DNA of 64,000 nt from Krasilnikoviella flava (GTDB lineage: Bacteria > Actinomycetota > Actinomycetes > Actinomycetales > Cellulomonadaceae): contig NZ_FUZQ01000002.1 in NCBI RefSeq assembly GCF_900167525.1, forward strand, positions 434,001 through 498,000. The letters run 5' to 3'. Positions within the stretch are counted from its first letter, which is position 1. Each line of letters starts with the position of its first letter. This document shows, in pieces, positions 1 to 8,726 of the stretch. The notes under the pieces were generated by a model. That model did no database searches, had not been told where the DNA came from, and saw only the letters and a list, made by a program, of their open reading frames with translations. The translations under genes and the position numbers were made by a program.

Positions 1-864
1 GCAGGCAACCTGCGGGACTTCGCGTTCCGGGCGTCGGACGACGGTGCCGGCGACGTGACGGCGGGGGAGGACCTCGACTACCGCGGCGCGCCCGCCGGGT
101 ACGCCGACTCGCCGGAGGAGGTCGTCACCTACGTGGACGCGCACGACAACGAGACGCTCTTCGACCTGCTCGCGCTGAAGCTGCCGCGGGAGACGTCGAT
201 GGGCGACCGGGTGCGGATGAACACCGTCTCGCTGGCCACGACGGCGCTGGCCCAGACCCCGACGTTCTGGCACGCGGGCACGGACCTGCTGCGCTCGAAG
301 TCGCTGGACCGCAACTCCTACGACTCAGGCGACTGGTTCAACGCGATCGACTGGTCCGGGCAGGACAACGGCTTCGGCCGGGGGCTGCCCCCGGCGGCGG
401 ACAACGAGGACGCGTGGCCGGTCATGGCCCCGCTGCTGGCGGAGCCTGCGCTCAAGCCCGCGCCGTCCGACATCGCGACCGCGGCGGACGCGGCGCGCGA
501 CCTGCTGGAGCTGCGGTCGTCGACCGACCTGTTCCGGCTCGGCAGCGCGCGGCTGATCGAGCAGAAGGTGTCGTTCCCGGGGGCAGGCCCGGACGCGGTG
601 CCGGGCGTGGTCGCCATGACCGTGGACGACACGGTGGGCCGCGACGTCGACCGTCGCCTCGACGGGCTGCTCACGGTGTTCAACGCGTCGCCCGAGCCCG
701 TGACCCTCGAGCTGTCGGACCTCGCGCGCCGCGACTACCGGCTCTCGGGGGTGCAGCGCACGGGCGCCGACCCCGTGGTGCGCCAGACACGGTGGGACGC
801 GCGGACGGGCACGGTGACGGTGCCGGCGCGGACCGTCGCGGTGCTGGAGGACCCGCAGCGCTGA
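1..864 (+). CDS. Pullulanase-type GH13 enzyme, C-terminal part
   Basis: Partial gene: the frame is open from base 1, so the start lies outside the window. The visible ~287 residues begin inside the catalytic barrel. The motif YVDAHDNETLFD resembles the conserved segment around the third catalytic acid of pullulanases (alpha-1,6-glucosidases). The following stretch (TTALAQTPTFWHAGTDLLRSKS and SGDWFNAIDW) is also typical of that group. A beta-sandwich C-terminal domain ends the protein. The family cleaves alpha-1,6 branches of starch or pullulan; large versions in Gram-positives are usually secreted. No sorting signal is visible at the C-terminus. Cellular location and the nucleophile cannot be checked because the N-terminal part is missing. 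Confidence 0.85.
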   Translation, partial: AGNLRDFAFRASDDGAGDVTAGEDLDYRGAPAGYADSPEEVVTYVDAHDNETLFDLLALKLPRETSMGDRVRMNTVSLATTALAQTPTFWHAGTDLLRSKSLDRNSYDSGDWFNAIDWSGQDNGFGRGLPPAADNEDAWPVMAPLLAEPALKPAPSDIATAADAARDLLELRSSTDLFRLGSARLIEQKVSFPGAGPDAVPGVVAMTVDDTVGRDVDRRLDGLLTVFNASPEPVTLELSDLARRDYRLSGVQRTGADPVVRQTRWDARTGTVTVPARTVAVLEDPQR

Positions 865-893
865 GGGGTGGCGAGCTCGAACGGTCAGGAGTA

Positions 894-917
894 ACTTACC
901 GTTCGTGGCCACTTACC
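894..917 (+). promoter_or_regulatory. Direct repeat at the ArsR gene start, possible operator
   Basis: ACTTACC occurs at 894-900 and again at 911-917, flanking and overlapping the GTG start at 905. TAACTT at 892-897 could serve as a -10 box, and AGGAG lies at 887-891. ArsR-type regulators paired with SRPBCC genes commonly repress themselves, so autoregulation here is plausible. The spacing and sequence are the only evidence. Confidence 0.3.
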
Positions 918-1240
918 ATGATGTCCTCGACGCGCTCGGCGACCCCACCCGCCGTGCCGTCGTGGAGCGCCTGGCCGCCGGTCCCGCCTCCGTCGCGGAG
1001 GTGGCGGCTGCGCTGCCCGTGAGCCGCCCGGCGGTGTCGCAGCACCTCAAGGTGCTGCACGCCGCCGGGCTCGTCGCGTTCGAGCCTGCCGGGACGCGCC
1101 ACCTGTACCGCCTCGAGGCGACCGGGTTCGAGGCGTTGCGCGGGTGGCTCGACGGCTACTGGTCCGGCGTGCTCGGCGCCTTCGCCGCGCATGCGGACCG
1201 CACGGTGCGGAGCATGGACGAGAACAAGGCCGACAGCTGA
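905..1240 (+). CDS. ArsR-family winged-helix regulator
   Basis: 111 residues, GTG start. A compact winged HTH fills most of the protein: LGDPTRRAVVERLA is helix 1, and VSRPAVSQHLKVLHAAGLV carries the recognition helix and the start of the wing. No cysteine cluster for metal sensing is visible, so this looks like the non-metal ArsR group typically paired with an SRPBCC gene. The next gene starts 11 bases downstream and encodes such a protein, so the two form an operon. Direct repeats at the start codon may be its own operator. The ligand is unknown. Confidence 0.85.
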   Translation: MATYHDVLDALGDPTRRAVVERLAAGPASVAEVAAALPVSRPAVSQHLKVLHAAGLVAFEPAGTRHLYRLEATGFEALRGWLDGYWSGVLGAFAAHADRTVRSMDENKADS

Positions 1241-1251
1241 GGAGTGCCGCG

Positions 1252-1692
1252 ATGTCCACCGACGACGTGCTGCGCAGGTCCGTCACCGTCCGGCTCGCGC
1301 CGGACGACGCCTTTCGGCTCTTCACCGCCGGCCTCGCCGAGTGGTGGCCGCTCGACACCCACTCCGTGGGCCGCGTCGACGCCCTCGACGTGGTGCTCGA
1401 GCCAGGCATCGGCGGCCGCCTCGTCGAGACCCTGGCCGACGGCTCCGCCGCGGTCTGGGGCGTGGTCACCCAGTGGGACGCGCCGCGCCGGGTCGCGTTC
1501 ACCTGGCACCCCGGGACGCCGGAGACGGAGGGCACGCTCGTCGAGGTGACCTTCCGTGCTGCGGGCGACGGCACCGAGGTCGAGCTGGCGCACTCCGGCT
1601 GGGCCCGGCGGGCCGACGGCGAGCGGGCCCGGGGCTCCTACGGTTCCGGGTGGGAGCTCGTGCTGGGCCGGTTCGCGGCGACGGCGGGCTGA
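1252..1692 (+). CDS. SRPBCC (AHSA1-like) domain protein
   Basis: 146 residues. The ATG at 1252 follows GGAG at 1241-1244. The sequence fits a single START/Bet v1-like helix-grip domain: an N-terminal strand (VTVRLAPDDAFRLFT), the W-W-P motif (EWWPLDTHSV), a central GGRLVETLADGS hairpin, and a C-terminal helix (GSGWELVLGRFAA). Proteins of this family bind hydrophobic ligands and are often encoded behind a small ArsR regulator, exactly as here. No enzymatic activity can be inferred. It is cytoplasmic, with no signal peptide or membrane segment. Confidence 0.8.
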   Translation: MSTDDVLRRSVTVRLAPDDAFRLFTAGLAEWWPLDTHSVGRVDALDVVLEPGIGGRLVETLADGSAAVWGVVTQWDAPRRVAFTWHPGTPETEGTLVEVTFRAAGDGTEVELAHSGWARRADGERARGSYGSGWELVLGRFAATAG

Positions 1693-2047
1693 CGGCCCTG
1701 CACTGGCTTTGGCCCCCGAAGGAAAGCGACGCGACGTCGCCGGCGTCGTCGTGGTGATGACGCGGCGTCGGCTCGCGAGGCACGCGCGGCGGCGAGGGGG
1801 CGGCAAGGCCGCGGCAAGCCAGGGCATAGCGGGCATTCGACCGCCAAGTACGCCTTCATGCGGGCCGGGGTGACGTCCTGTGACCGGATCGTTATGGCTT
1901 CGTCTCGACAGCCCTTTGACTTCGGAACTCGAACGCAGCAAGGTGTACCGCGGACCGGCTCGGCCGTCCGGGGTGGTTCCCGGCGTCCGGGCGCCGGCGG
2001 CGATGGTCGCCGCCGGGGGACACTCGACGACGAGAAGGAGCGCGAGG
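1693..2047. other. 355-bp gene-free leader region of the ChvE-type operon
   Basis: No ORF with coding character is seen. TTGACT at 1916-1921 is a possible -35 element, but the matching -10 is poor (CAAGGT at 1939). A short dyad, TTCG-N5-CGAA, lies at 1922-1934 and might be a regulator site. A perfect 10-bp hairpin lies at 1994-2016. AAGGAG at 2035-2040 is the ribosome binding site of the next gene. The rest shows nothing recognisable. Confidence 0.5.
1994..2016 (+). promoter_or_regulatory. Perfect hairpin in the 5' leader of the binding-protein gene
   Basis: CCGGCGGCGA (1994-2003) is followed after TGG by its exact complement TCGCCGCCGG (2007-2016). The hairpin ends 18 bases before the Shine-Dalgarno sequence. 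It could stabilise the transcript end or modulate ribosome access. It has no T-run, so it is not a classical terminator. Confidence 0.4.
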
Positions 2048-3205
2048 ATGCGACTCGCCAAGACGATGAGCGCGGTGGCCGCCGGTGCGGTGCTCACGCT
2101 GACCCTGGCCGCGTGCGGCGGGGAGGGTGCCGGAGGCGGCTCCGGCGACAGCGGCGCCGGCGACGGTGACGAGGACGTGAAGGTCGGCGTCGCGATGCCG
2201 ACCCAGACGTACGAGCGCTGGATCCAGGACGGCAACAACGTCAAGAAGGGCCTGGAGGACCTCGGCTACAGCGTGGACCTCCAGTTCGCCAACGACGACA
2301 TCCCCACCCAGACGCAGCAGATCGACTCGATGATCACCGAGGGCGTCGACGTCCTCGTCATCGCGTCGATCGACGGCACCGCGCTGACCAGCCAGCTCGA
2401 CGCGGCCGCCGCGGCGAACATCCCGGTCATCGCGTACGACCGCCTGATCCGCGACAGCGAGAACGTCGACTTCTACACGACGTTCGACAACGAGGCGGTC
2501 GGCGTGGCGCAGGCGAACGCCCTGCTGCGCGGCCTCGGCTACCTCGACAAGGACGACAAGCCCACCGGCGAGAAGGGCCCGTACAACATCGAGCTCTTCG
2601 CCGGGTCGCCCGACGACAACAACGCGGGCTTCTTCTTCGACGGCGCGATGTCGGTGCTCCAGCCGCTCATCGACGACGGCACGATCGTCGTCCCGTCCGG
2701 CCAGACCGACTTCGGCCAGGTCACCACGCAGCGCTGGGAGCTGGAGACCGCCCAGAAGCGCATGGAGGACCTGCTGACCTCCACCTACCAGGGCGGCGAG
2801 AAGCTGGACGGCGTGCTCGCCCCGGCCGACGTGCTCTCCCGCGGCATCATCAACGCGCTCCAGAGCGCGGGCATGGGGCCGACCCTCGACAAGGGCCTGC
2901 CGGTCGTCACCGGCCAGGACGCCGAGATCGCCAACATCAAGCTCATCGACGACGGCGTGGAGTCCTCGACGATCTTCAAGGACACGCGTCTCCTCGCGGA
3001 GCAGGCCGTCAAGGCGACCCAGTCCTTCGTCGAGGGCGAGGAGCCCGAGGCGAACGACACCGAGACGTACGACAACGGCGTGAAGGTCGTGCCGTCGTAC
3101 CTGCTCGAGGTCCAGACGGTGTTCAAGGACGACATCAAGCCCGTGCTGATCGACGCCGGCTACTACACCGCCGACGAGGTCAAGGCCGGTCAGGCGGACG
3201 ACTGA
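2048..3205 (+). CDS. chvE: ChvE-like monosaccharide-binding lipoprotein
   Basis: 385 residues. The ATG at 2048 is preceded by AAGGAG (2035-2040); an upstream in-frame extension lacks a ribosome site and would hide the signal peptide. A lipoprotein signal ends in LTLAAC with lipid-modified Cys23, followed by a Gly/Ser/Asp linker. The rest is a type I periplasmic-binding fold (VGVAMPTQTYERWIQDG, NVDFYTTFDNEAVG, PVVTGQDAEIANI). ChvE/XylF-type proteins bind xylose, arabinose, glucose or galactose and deliver them to a CUT2 ABC importer. The ATPase and permease genes follow. The exact sugar cannot be read from the sequence. Confidence 0.88.
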   Translation: MRLAKTMSAVAAGAVLTLTLAACGGEGAGGGSGDSGAGDGDEDVKVGVAMPTQTYERWIQDGNNVKKGLEDLGYSVDLQFANDDIPTQTQQIDSMITEGVDVLVIASIDGTALTSQLDAAAAANIPVIAYDRLIRDSENVDFYTTFDNEAVGVAQANALLRGLGYLDKDDKPTGEKGPYNIELFAGSPDDNNAGFFFDGAMSVLQPLIDDGTIVVPSGQTDFGQVTTQRWELETAQKRMEDLLTSTYQGGEKLDGVLAPADVLSRGIINALQSAGMGPTLDKGLPVVTGQDAEIANIKLIDDGVESSTIFKDTRLLAEQAVKATQSFVEGEEPEANDTETYDNGVKVVPSYLLEVQTVFKDDIKPVLIDAGYYTADEVKAGQADD

Positions 3206-3226
3206 TCCGCAGGTCATGACCCGCAC

Positions 3227-3283
3227 GGGCAGGCCCGCCCGTCGCCGTTCCCGCTCGGGAGCGGTGGACGGGCGGGCCCGCCC
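3227..3283 (+). other. Intercistronic stem-loop between binding-protein and ATPase genes
   Basis: The arms at 3227-3243 and 3267-3283 are complementary over 17 bases with one G-U pair. Inside the loop a second perfect hairpin, CCGCTC-GG-GAGCGG, lies at 3251-3264. It sits just after the binding-protein stop codon. In sugar ABC operons such structures usually act as partial terminators or RNA-end protectors, so the binding protein is made in excess over the membrane components. That role is inferred. Confidence 0.65.
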
Positions 3284-3346
3284 CCGGGGCCGCCGCGGAC
3301 GCGTCCGACGGCGGCGCACCCCATCGAAGGAGGGACGAGAGCGCAG

Positions 3347-4906
3347 ATGAGCACGATCCTGGAGATGCGCTCCATCACCAAGGAGTTCCCGGGCGTCAAG
3401 GCGCTGTCGGACGTCACCCTCACCGTGGAGCAGGGCGAGATCCACGCCATCTGCGGCGAGAACGGCGCGGGGAAGTCCACGCTCATGAAGGTGCTGTCGG
3501 GCGTCTACCCGCACGGCACGTACGACGGCGAGATCGTCTTCGACGGCGCCCCGGCCGAGTTCGGGTCGATCAACGACTCCGAGCAGCGCGGCATCGTCAT
3601 CATCCACCAGGAGCTCGCCCTGGTGCCGTACCTGTCGGTCGCCGAGAACATCTTCCTCGGCAACGAGACCCGCAACCGGCTCGGCATGATCGACTGGAAC
3701 GCGGCGAACCGGAAGGCCGCGGCGCTGCTCGAGCGTGTGGGCCTCGCCGAGAACCCGACGGTGCCCGTCGGCCAGCTCGGCGTCGGCAAGCAGCAGCTCA
3801 TCGAGATCGCCAAGGCGCTCTCGAAGGAGGTCAAGCTGCTGATCCTCGACGAGCCGACCGCCGCGTTGAACGACGACGACTCCGAGCACCTGCTCGAGCT
3901 GTTGCGCCAGCTCAAGGCGCACGGCATCACGTCGATCATCATCTCCCACAAGCTCAACGAGATCGAGGAGATCGCGGACCGCACGACGATCATCCGCGAC
4001 GGGCGGACGATCGAGACCATCGACATGTCCGAGCCGGGTTCCACCCAGGACCGCATCATCCGCGGCATGGTGGGCCGGGACCTCGAGCACCGCTACCCCG
4101 AGCGGGCGTCCGTCGTGGGCGACGAGGTGCTGCGCGTGGAGCACTGGAACGTCGACCACCCGACGCAGATCGGCCGGCAGATCATCACCGACGCCTCGTT
4201 CAACGTGCGGGCCGGTGAGGTCGTCGGGATCGCAGGCCTCATGGGCGCCGGGCGCACCGAGCTCGCGATGAGCATCTTCGGGCGGACCTACGGGCGCAAC
4301 ATCCGCGGCGAGATCTACAAGGACGGCAAGCCGATCCAGATCCGCAACGTGTCCGAGGCGATCGGCCACAACATCGCCTACGCGACCGAGGACCGCAAGC
4401 ACTACGGCCTCAACCTCATCGACGACATCCGCCACAACATCTCGGCGGCCGGCCTGCCCAAGCTCGCCCCGCGCGGCTGGGTCAACGGCAACGAGGAGCT
4501 CCGGGTCGCCGAGGACTACCGCGGCTCCCTCAACATCAAGACGCCCAACGTCCTGGTCGACGTCGGCAAGCTCTCCGGTGGCAACCAGCAGAAGGTCGTG
4601 CTGTCCAAGTGGCTGTACACCGACCCCGACGTGCTCATCCTCGACGAGCCCACCCGTGGGATCGACGTCGGCGCCAAGTTCGAGATCTACACGATCATCA
4701 ACAAGATGGTCGCCGCGGGGAAGGCGGTCGTCGTCATCTCCTCGGAGCTTCCCGAGCTGCTCGGCATCTGCGACCGCGTGTACACCCTCGCCTTCGGTCG
4801 GATCACCGGTGAGCTCCCCGTCGCCGAGGCGACGCAGGAACGCCTCATGGAGTTCATGACGATCGAGCGCGACCAGCCCCTGCCCACGAAGGAATCCGCC
4901 TCATGA
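3347..4906 (+). CDS. gguA: Multiple-monosaccharide ABC importer, two-domain ATPase (GguA/MmsA type)
   Basis: 519 residues, the usual length of CUT2 double ATPases. The N-half has Walker [10 protein letters not shown], signature-like LGVGKQQL, Walker [12 protein letters not shown] and ISHKLNEI. The C-half has the degenerate Walker [10 protein letters not shown], signature LSGGNQQK and Walker [13 protein letters not shown]. The early motif [13 protein letters not shown] is characteristic of the XylG/GguA branch. It energises sugar uptake with the ChvE-like protein and the following permease, with which it overlaps by four bases (ATGA). AAGGAGG at 3327-3333 precedes the start. Confidence 0.92.
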   Translation: MSTILEMRSITKEFPGVKALSDVTLTVEQGEIHAICGENGAGKSTLMKVLSGVYPHGTYDGEIVFDGAPAEFGSINDSEQRGIVIIHQELALVPYLSVAENIFLGNETRNRLGMIDWNAANRKAAALLERVGLAENPTVPVGQLGVGKQQLIEIAKALSKEVKLLILDEPTAALNDDDSEHLLELLRQLKAHGITSIIISHKLNEIEEIADRTTIIRDGRTIETIDMSEPGSTQDRIIRGMVGRDLEHRYPERASVVGDEVLRVEHWNVDHPTQIGRQIITDASFNVRAGEVVGIAGLMGAGRTELAMSIFGRTYGRNIRGEIYKDGKPIQIRNVSEAIGHNIAYATEDRKHYGLNLIDDIRHNISAAGLPKLAPRGWVNGNEELRVAEDYRGSLNIKTPNVLVDVGKLSGGNQQKVVLSKWLYTDPDVLILDEPTRGIDVGAKFEIYTIINKMVAAGKAVVVISSELPELLGICDRVYTLAFGRITGELPVAEATQERLMEFMTIERDQPLPTKESAS

Positions 4907-6081
4907 ACGCCATCGACTCGGTCCGGGACATCCTGACCCGGAACATGCGCCAGAGCGGCATCGTCATCGCCTTCGTGGCGATCGTCGTGCTCTTCGCCGC
5001 CCTGAACCCGAACTTCCTCTCGCCGACCAACCTGACGAACATCGTCCTGCAGTACTCGTACATCCTGATCCTCGCGATCGGGATGGTGATGATCATCGTG
5101 GCGGGCCAGATCGACCTGTCCGTCGGCTCGGTCGTCGCCCTCACCGGGGCCGTGAGCGCCGTGGTCGTCGTCCGGCAGGGCCTGCCCTGGTACGTCGGCG
5201 TGCTGGCCGCGCTCTTCGTCGGCCTCCTCGTCGGCATCTGGCAGGGCTTCTGGGTCGCGTACGTCGGGATCCCCGGCTTCATCGTGACCCTCGCCGGCAT
5301 GCTCCTGTTCCGCGGGCTGACGTTCCTCGTCCTCGACAACAAGTCGCTGTCGCCCTTCGGCGGCACCTACTACGACATCGCCAACGGGTTCCTCAACGGC
5401 CTCCTCGGCGGCAACGGGTTCGACGTCTTCACGCTCGTCATCTTCGGCATCGCCGTGGCCGGGTACGCCGTCAGCCAGTGGCGCACGCGCCAGGGCAAGA
5501 TCGCCTACCAGCAGACCGTCGAGTCGATGCCCCTGTTCGTGGCCAAGCTCGTGGCGGTCGCCGTCGTGGTGATGTGGTTCGGGTACCAGCTGTCGATCTC
5601 GCGCGGCCTGCCGATCGTGCTCATCATCCTCGCGGTGCTGATCATCGCCTACACGCTCGTCACCCAGAAGTCGGTGTTCGGCCGGCACGTCTACGCCGTC
5701 GGCGGCAACCGGCACGCGGCAGAGCTGTCCGGCGTCAAGGTCCGGAAGGTCAACTTCTGGATCTTCGTGAACATGGGCGTCCTGGCGTCGGTGGCCGGCG
5801 TGGTCTACTCCTCGCGCATGAACGGTGCCCAGCCGGGCGCCGGCAACATGTTCGAGCTCGACGCGATCGCGGCCTGCTTCATCGGCGGCGCGTCGACCAC
5901 CGGCGGCGTCGGCCGCGTGGGCGGCGCCATGATCGGTGGTCTGATCATGGCCGTCATGTCCAACGGCATGCAGCTGATGGGCGTGCCCCAGTCGATGCAG
6001 CAGGTCGTCAAGGGACTCGTGCTGCTGCTCGCGGTCGCGTTCGACATCTACAACAAGCGTCGCGCCTCGGTGCTGCGCTGA
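4903..6081 (+). CDS. gguB: Multiple-monosaccharide ABC importer permease (GguB/MmsB type)
   Basis: 392 residues, highly hydrophobic, about ten membrane segments. It contains family landmarks of CUT2 permeases: the [15 protein letters not shown] motif near residues 66-80, [18 protein letters not shown] in the cytoplasmic coupling region, and the [15 protein letters not shown] loop. The extra ~60-residue insert between membrane segments ([18 protein letters not shown] to [11 protein letters not shown]) is typical of the GguB/XylH branch. The start overlaps the ATPase stop by four bases, so the pair is translationally coupled. A double hairpin terminator follows. Confidence 0.92.
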   Translation: MNAIDSVRDILTRNMRQSGIVIAFVAIVVLFAALNPNFLSPTNLTNIVLQYSYILILAIGMVMIIVAGQIDLSVGSVVALTGAVSAVVVVRQGLPWYVGVLAALFVGLLVGIWQGFWVAYVGIPGFIVTLAGMLLFRGLTFLVLDNKSLSPFGGTYYDIANGFLNGLLGGNGFDVFTLVIFGIAVAGYAVSQWRTRQGKIAYQQTVESMPLFVAKLVAVAVVVMWFGYQLSISRGLPIVLIILAVLIIAYTLVTQKSVFGRHVYAVGGNRHAAELSGVKVRKVNFWIFVNMGVLASVAGVVYSSRMNGAQPGAGNMFELDAIAACFIGGASTTGGVGRVGGAMIGGLIMAVMSNGMQLMGVPQSMQQVVKGLVLLLAVAFDIYNKRRASVLR

Positions 6082-6087
6082 CCGGGG

Positions 6088-6153
6088 GGTCCGGCCGGGG
6101 CCGGACCACCCGCGCGCCACGCGCGGGGCGGCGGACGACCGCCGCCCCGCGCG
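6088..6153 (+). terminator. Twin hairpin terminator after the GguB-type permease
   Basis: Two perfect hairpins stand back to back. The arms GGTCCGGCC (6088-6096) and GGCCGGACC (6099-6107) flank a 2-base loop. A 15-bp stem (6120-6134 with 6139-6153) has loop ACGA. No T-run follows, as is common in GC-rich actinobacteria. It separates the importer operon from the ROK gene, whose own -10 box lies just downstream. Confidence 0.75.
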
Positions 6154-6164
6154 TCGTCGCACCA

Positions 6165-6180
6165 TAGACTCCCCGGCGTG
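6165..6180 (+). promoter_or_regulatory. -10 box placing the ROK transcript start at its GTG codon
   Basis: TAGACT (6165-6170) fits TANNNT and ends seven bases before the GTG at 6178. A start at the usual distance would give a leaderless mRNA. No convincing -35 element or Shine-Dalgarno sequence is seen in the upstream hairpin DNA. This favours the GTG at 6178 over the in-frame ATG at 6196. Confidence 0.45.
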
Positions 6181-7416
6181 AGAGGACGGCTGCCGATGGT
6201 GGGATCGCAGTCGTCGCTGCGCGAGGCGAACCGCGCCCGCGTCGTCGACGCGGTGAAGCGGCACGGGGGGCTCACGCAGGTCGAGCTCACCGGGGCCACG
6301 GGGCTCTCGCCCGCCACGGTCTCGACCATCGTCAAGGAGCTCGTCGCCGCCGAGCTGGTCGAGGTGCGCAACACGATCCGGTCGGGACGGCGCGCGCAGC
6401 TCGTCACGCTCGCCCACCGCGTGGGGCTCGTCGCCGGCGTCCTGGTGGGCGCCCGGCAGCTCACCGTGGCCGTCGCCGACGTGTCGCACGAGGTGCTCGC
6501 CGAGCAGGTGCTGCCGCTGCCCGCGGAGCACCGCGCCGACACGAGCCTCGACCGCGCGGCACTTCTCGTCGTCGACCTGCTGGAGCGCGTCGGCTCGGAG
6601 CTCGACGAGGTGCTCGGCATCGGCCTCGGGCTGCCGGCGCCGGTCGACGCCGCGAGCGGCCAGGTGACCGTGCGCGGCATCCTCCGGGGCTGGGACGGCG
6701 TGCCGGTGGCCCAGGTGCTGTCCAAGCGGTTGGCCCGGCCCGTGTTCGTGGACAACGACGCGAATCTCGGGGCGCTCGCCGAGAGCACGGTCGGCGCCGC
6801 CCGCGAGGTGCACGACGCCCTGTACGTGCGCGCCGGGCACGGTGTCGGCGCGGGCATCGTGCTGGCCGGCCGGGTGCACCGCGGGGTCGCGGGCACGGCC
6901 GGCGAGATCGGGCACGTCCAGGTGGACCCGGCGGGCAACATCTGCTCGTGCGGCAGCCGCGGCTGCCTGGACACCGTCGTGGGGGACCGGGCGCTGCTCG
7001 AGCCGCTGCGCAGCAGCCACGGGAACCTCACGCTCTCAGACGTCGTGCGGCTGACGAACGAGGACGACCCGGGCTGTCGGGAGATCGTCGCGGACGCCGG
7101 TACGGTGGTGGGCGGCGTCGTGGCCGGGCTGGCGACGTCGCTCAACCCGGAGCTCGTCGTCGTCGGAGGTGTGCTGGCCGCCACGGGCGAGGTGTTCCTC
7201 GGGCCGATGCGCGAGGCGCTGCGCCGCCGGACGCTGCTGCAGCAGGTCACCCCCCTCGAGGTCGTGCCTGCCGCGCTGGGCACGCGCGCCGAGCTGGAGG
7301 GCGCGCTCGCGCTCGCGCTGCAGCACACCGACCTGCTGGAGCAGCCCGACACCGGCCCGAACGGTCCCGGCGACGTCGCCGTGGGCCAGGTCCGCACAGG
7401 AAAGGGGAACCGGTGA
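6178..7416 (+). CDS. ROK-family transcriptional regulator (XylR/NagC type)
   Basis: 412 residues. An N-terminal winged HTH (residues ~17-70, TQVELTGATGLSPATVSTIV) precedes a sugar-kinase-fold ROK domain. The ROK domain shows the VFVDNDANLGALAE segment and the zinc-type cluster CSCGSRGCLD near residues 258-267, with Asp where Glu is usual. Such proteins repress sugar operons and release DNA on binding the sugar. Its position after the ChvE-type importer suggests control of that operon. The start is GTG 6178 by the leaderless promoter; ATG 6196 is the alternative. The gene overlaps the next ATPase gene by four bases. Confidence 0.88.
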   Translation: MRGRLPMVGSQSSLREANRARVVDAVKRHGGLTQVELTGATGLSPATVSTIVKELVAAELVEVRNTIRSGRRAQLVTLAHRVGLVAGVLVGARQLTVAVADVSHEVLAEQVLPLPAEHRADTSLDRAALLVVDLLERVGSELDEVLGIGLGLPAPVDAASGQVTVRGILRGWDGVPVAQVLSKRLARPVFVDNDANLGALAESTVGAAREVHDALYVRAGHGVGAGIVLAGRVHRGVAGTAGEIGHVQVDPAGNICSCGSRGCLDTVVGDRALLEPLRSSHGNLTLSDVVRLTNEDDPGCREIVADAGTVVGGVVAGLATSLNPELVVVGGVLAATGEVFLGPMREALRRRTLLQQVTPLEVVPAALGTRAELEGALALALQHTDLLEQPDTGPNGPGDVAVGQVRTGKGNR

Positions 7417-8147
7417 GGGGACGGACGCCGCTGCTCGCGCTGCGGCAGGTCAGCAGGTACTTCGGTGCCGTCGAGGCCCTCGTCGACGTGGACCTCGAGG
7501 TGCACGCGCACGAGGTGGTCGCCCTGGTCGGGGACAACGGCGCGGGGAAGTCGACGCTCGCCAAGGTCGTGGCGGGCGTGCTGAGCCCCAGCTCGGGGCA
7601 GGTGGAGGTCGACGGCGAGCCCGTGACGATCTCGTCACCGTCCGTGGCGAACCAGCTCGGCGTGGCCAGCGTGTTCCAGGACCTCGCCGTGTGCGAGAAC
7701 CTCGACGTCACGGCCAACGTCTTCCTGGGGCAGGAGCTGCGCGGACGGGCCGGGCTGCTGCGCGACGGGGAGATGGAGACCGAGACCCGGGCCCTGCTGG
7801 AGCACCTCACGATCCGGATCCCGTCGGTGCGCACGCCGCTGCGGCACCTGTCCGCCGGGCAGCGTCAGGCCGTCGTCATCGCGCGGACCCTCATCGGCCA
7901 GCCGCGCATCGTGGTGCTCGACGAGCCGACGGCGGCGCTCTCGGTGGCGCAGACCGCCGAGGTGCTGACCCATATCCAGCGCCTGCGCGAGCTGGGGCTC
8001 GGTGTCATCCTCATCAGCCACAACCTCAACGACGTGCGCGCGGTCTCCGACCGCATCGAGGTGCTGCGGCACGGCCGGAACAACGGGTCGTTCCCGGCGT
8101 CGGCCACCCATGAGGAGATCCTCGCGGCGATCACCGGCGCCGCCTGA
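7413..8147 (+). CDS. Orphan single-domain sugar ABC ATPase
   Basis: 244 residues. One complete ABC domain: Walker A GDNGAGKST, Q-loop VFQDLAV, signature LSAGQRQ, Walker [13 protein letters not shown] and H-loop LISHNLNDV, so ATP hydrolysis should be intact. It resembles the N-terminal half of RbsA or the single-domain FrcA of fructose importers. The GTG at 7413 lies within the ROK gene stop (GTGA overlap) and GGAAAGGGGA precedes it, so it is translationally coupled to the regulator. No permease or binding protein follows; the next gene is a convergent MarR gene. It may work with the GguAB system or with a distant permease. Partner unknown. Confidence 0.85.
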   Translation: MRGRTPLLALRQVSRYFGAVEALVDVDLEVHAHEVVALVGDNGAGKSTLAKVVAGVLSPSSGQVEVDGEPVTISSPSVANQLGVASVFQDLAVCENLDVTANVFLGQELRGRAGLLRDGEMETETRALLEHLTIRIPSVRTPLRHLSAGQRQAVVIARTLIGQPRIVVLDEPTAALSVAQTAEVLTHIQRLRELGLGVILISHNLNDVRAVSDRIEVLRHGRNNGSFPASATHEEILAAITGAA

Positions 8148-8691
8148 CCGGCTCGGACCCCGGGGCAGCCTGCGGCCGGCGGCTGCCGTCCTCCAGGCCG
8201 AAGCGGTCGTGCGGGTCGAGGTGTGCGAGGACCTTGCCGAGCGCGCCCGCGAGGGCGGCGACCTCGTCGGCGTCGAGGTCGTCGAAGACGTCCTCCAGCA
8301 CCGTGCGCGCGTGGCCGGGGGCGCTCGCGACGACCTTGCGCCAGCCGTCCTCGGTGAGGTGGGAGATCGTCGCGCGCCGGTCGTCGGGTGCCGTGCAGCG
8401 CTCGACGTACCCGCGGGCCTCGAGACGCCGGGCGACGTGCGAGAGCCGGGGGAGCGTGGCGCTGGTGAGCCGCGCGAGCTCGGTCATGCGCAGCGCGCGC
8501 TCGGGCGCCTCGGAGAGCATCGCGAGCACCATGTACTCGAAGTGCGTCAGGTCGGAGTCGCGGCGCAGCTGCTGGTCGAGCGCCGCGGGCAGCAGCTCGA
8601 TGACCGCCTGCAGCCGCAGCCACGTGCGCATCTGCTCGGCGTCGAGCCAGCGCGGCTCGTCGGTCGCCGTGGTGCCCCGGGTCGTCGTCAC
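8131..8691 (-). CDS. MarR-family regulator
   Basis: 186 residues from the GTG at 8691, which has AGGAGGG seven bases upstream; an earlier in-frame GTG at 8715 lacks a ribosome site. The winged HTH core is LTHFEYMVLAMLSE, MTELARLTSATLPRLSHVARRLEARGYV and APDDRRATISHLTEDG, typical of MarR dimers. It is divergent from an oxidoreductase-VOC pair, and both are separated by a long inverted repeat likely to be its operator. MarR proteins next to CatE-like dioxygenases often respond to phenolic or quinone stress; that analogy is inference. The 3' end overlaps the ATPase gene by 17 bases. Confidence 0.87.
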   Translation of the reverse strand: MTTTRGTTATDEPRWLDAEQMRTWLRLQAVIELLPAALDQQLRRDSDLTHFEYMVLAMLSEAPERALRMTELARLTSATLPRLSHVARRLEARGYVERCTAPDDRRATISHLTEDGWRKVVASAPGHARTVLEDVFDDLDADEVAALAGALGKVLAHLDPHDRFGLEDGSRRPQAAPGSEPVRRRR

Positions 8692-8726
8692 GTGATCGCC
8701 CTCCTGGTCCGTCACCCCCGAACGAA

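Noticed and set aside
1922-1934. TTCG-N5-CGAA dyad as ROK operator
   Set aside because: It is too short and unsupported by a second copy near the ROK gene, so it is mentioned only in the leader description.
1880-2047. Upstream in-frame extension of the ChvE-like protein
   Set aside because: It lacks a ribosome site and would bury the lipoprotein signal that begins at ATG 2048.
1892-4435. 847-residue minus-strand ORF opposite the binding-protein and ATPase genes
   Set aside because: It is the antisense shadow of chvE-gguA, with Val/Asp/Arg-rich low-complexity sequence, no domain and no ribosome site.
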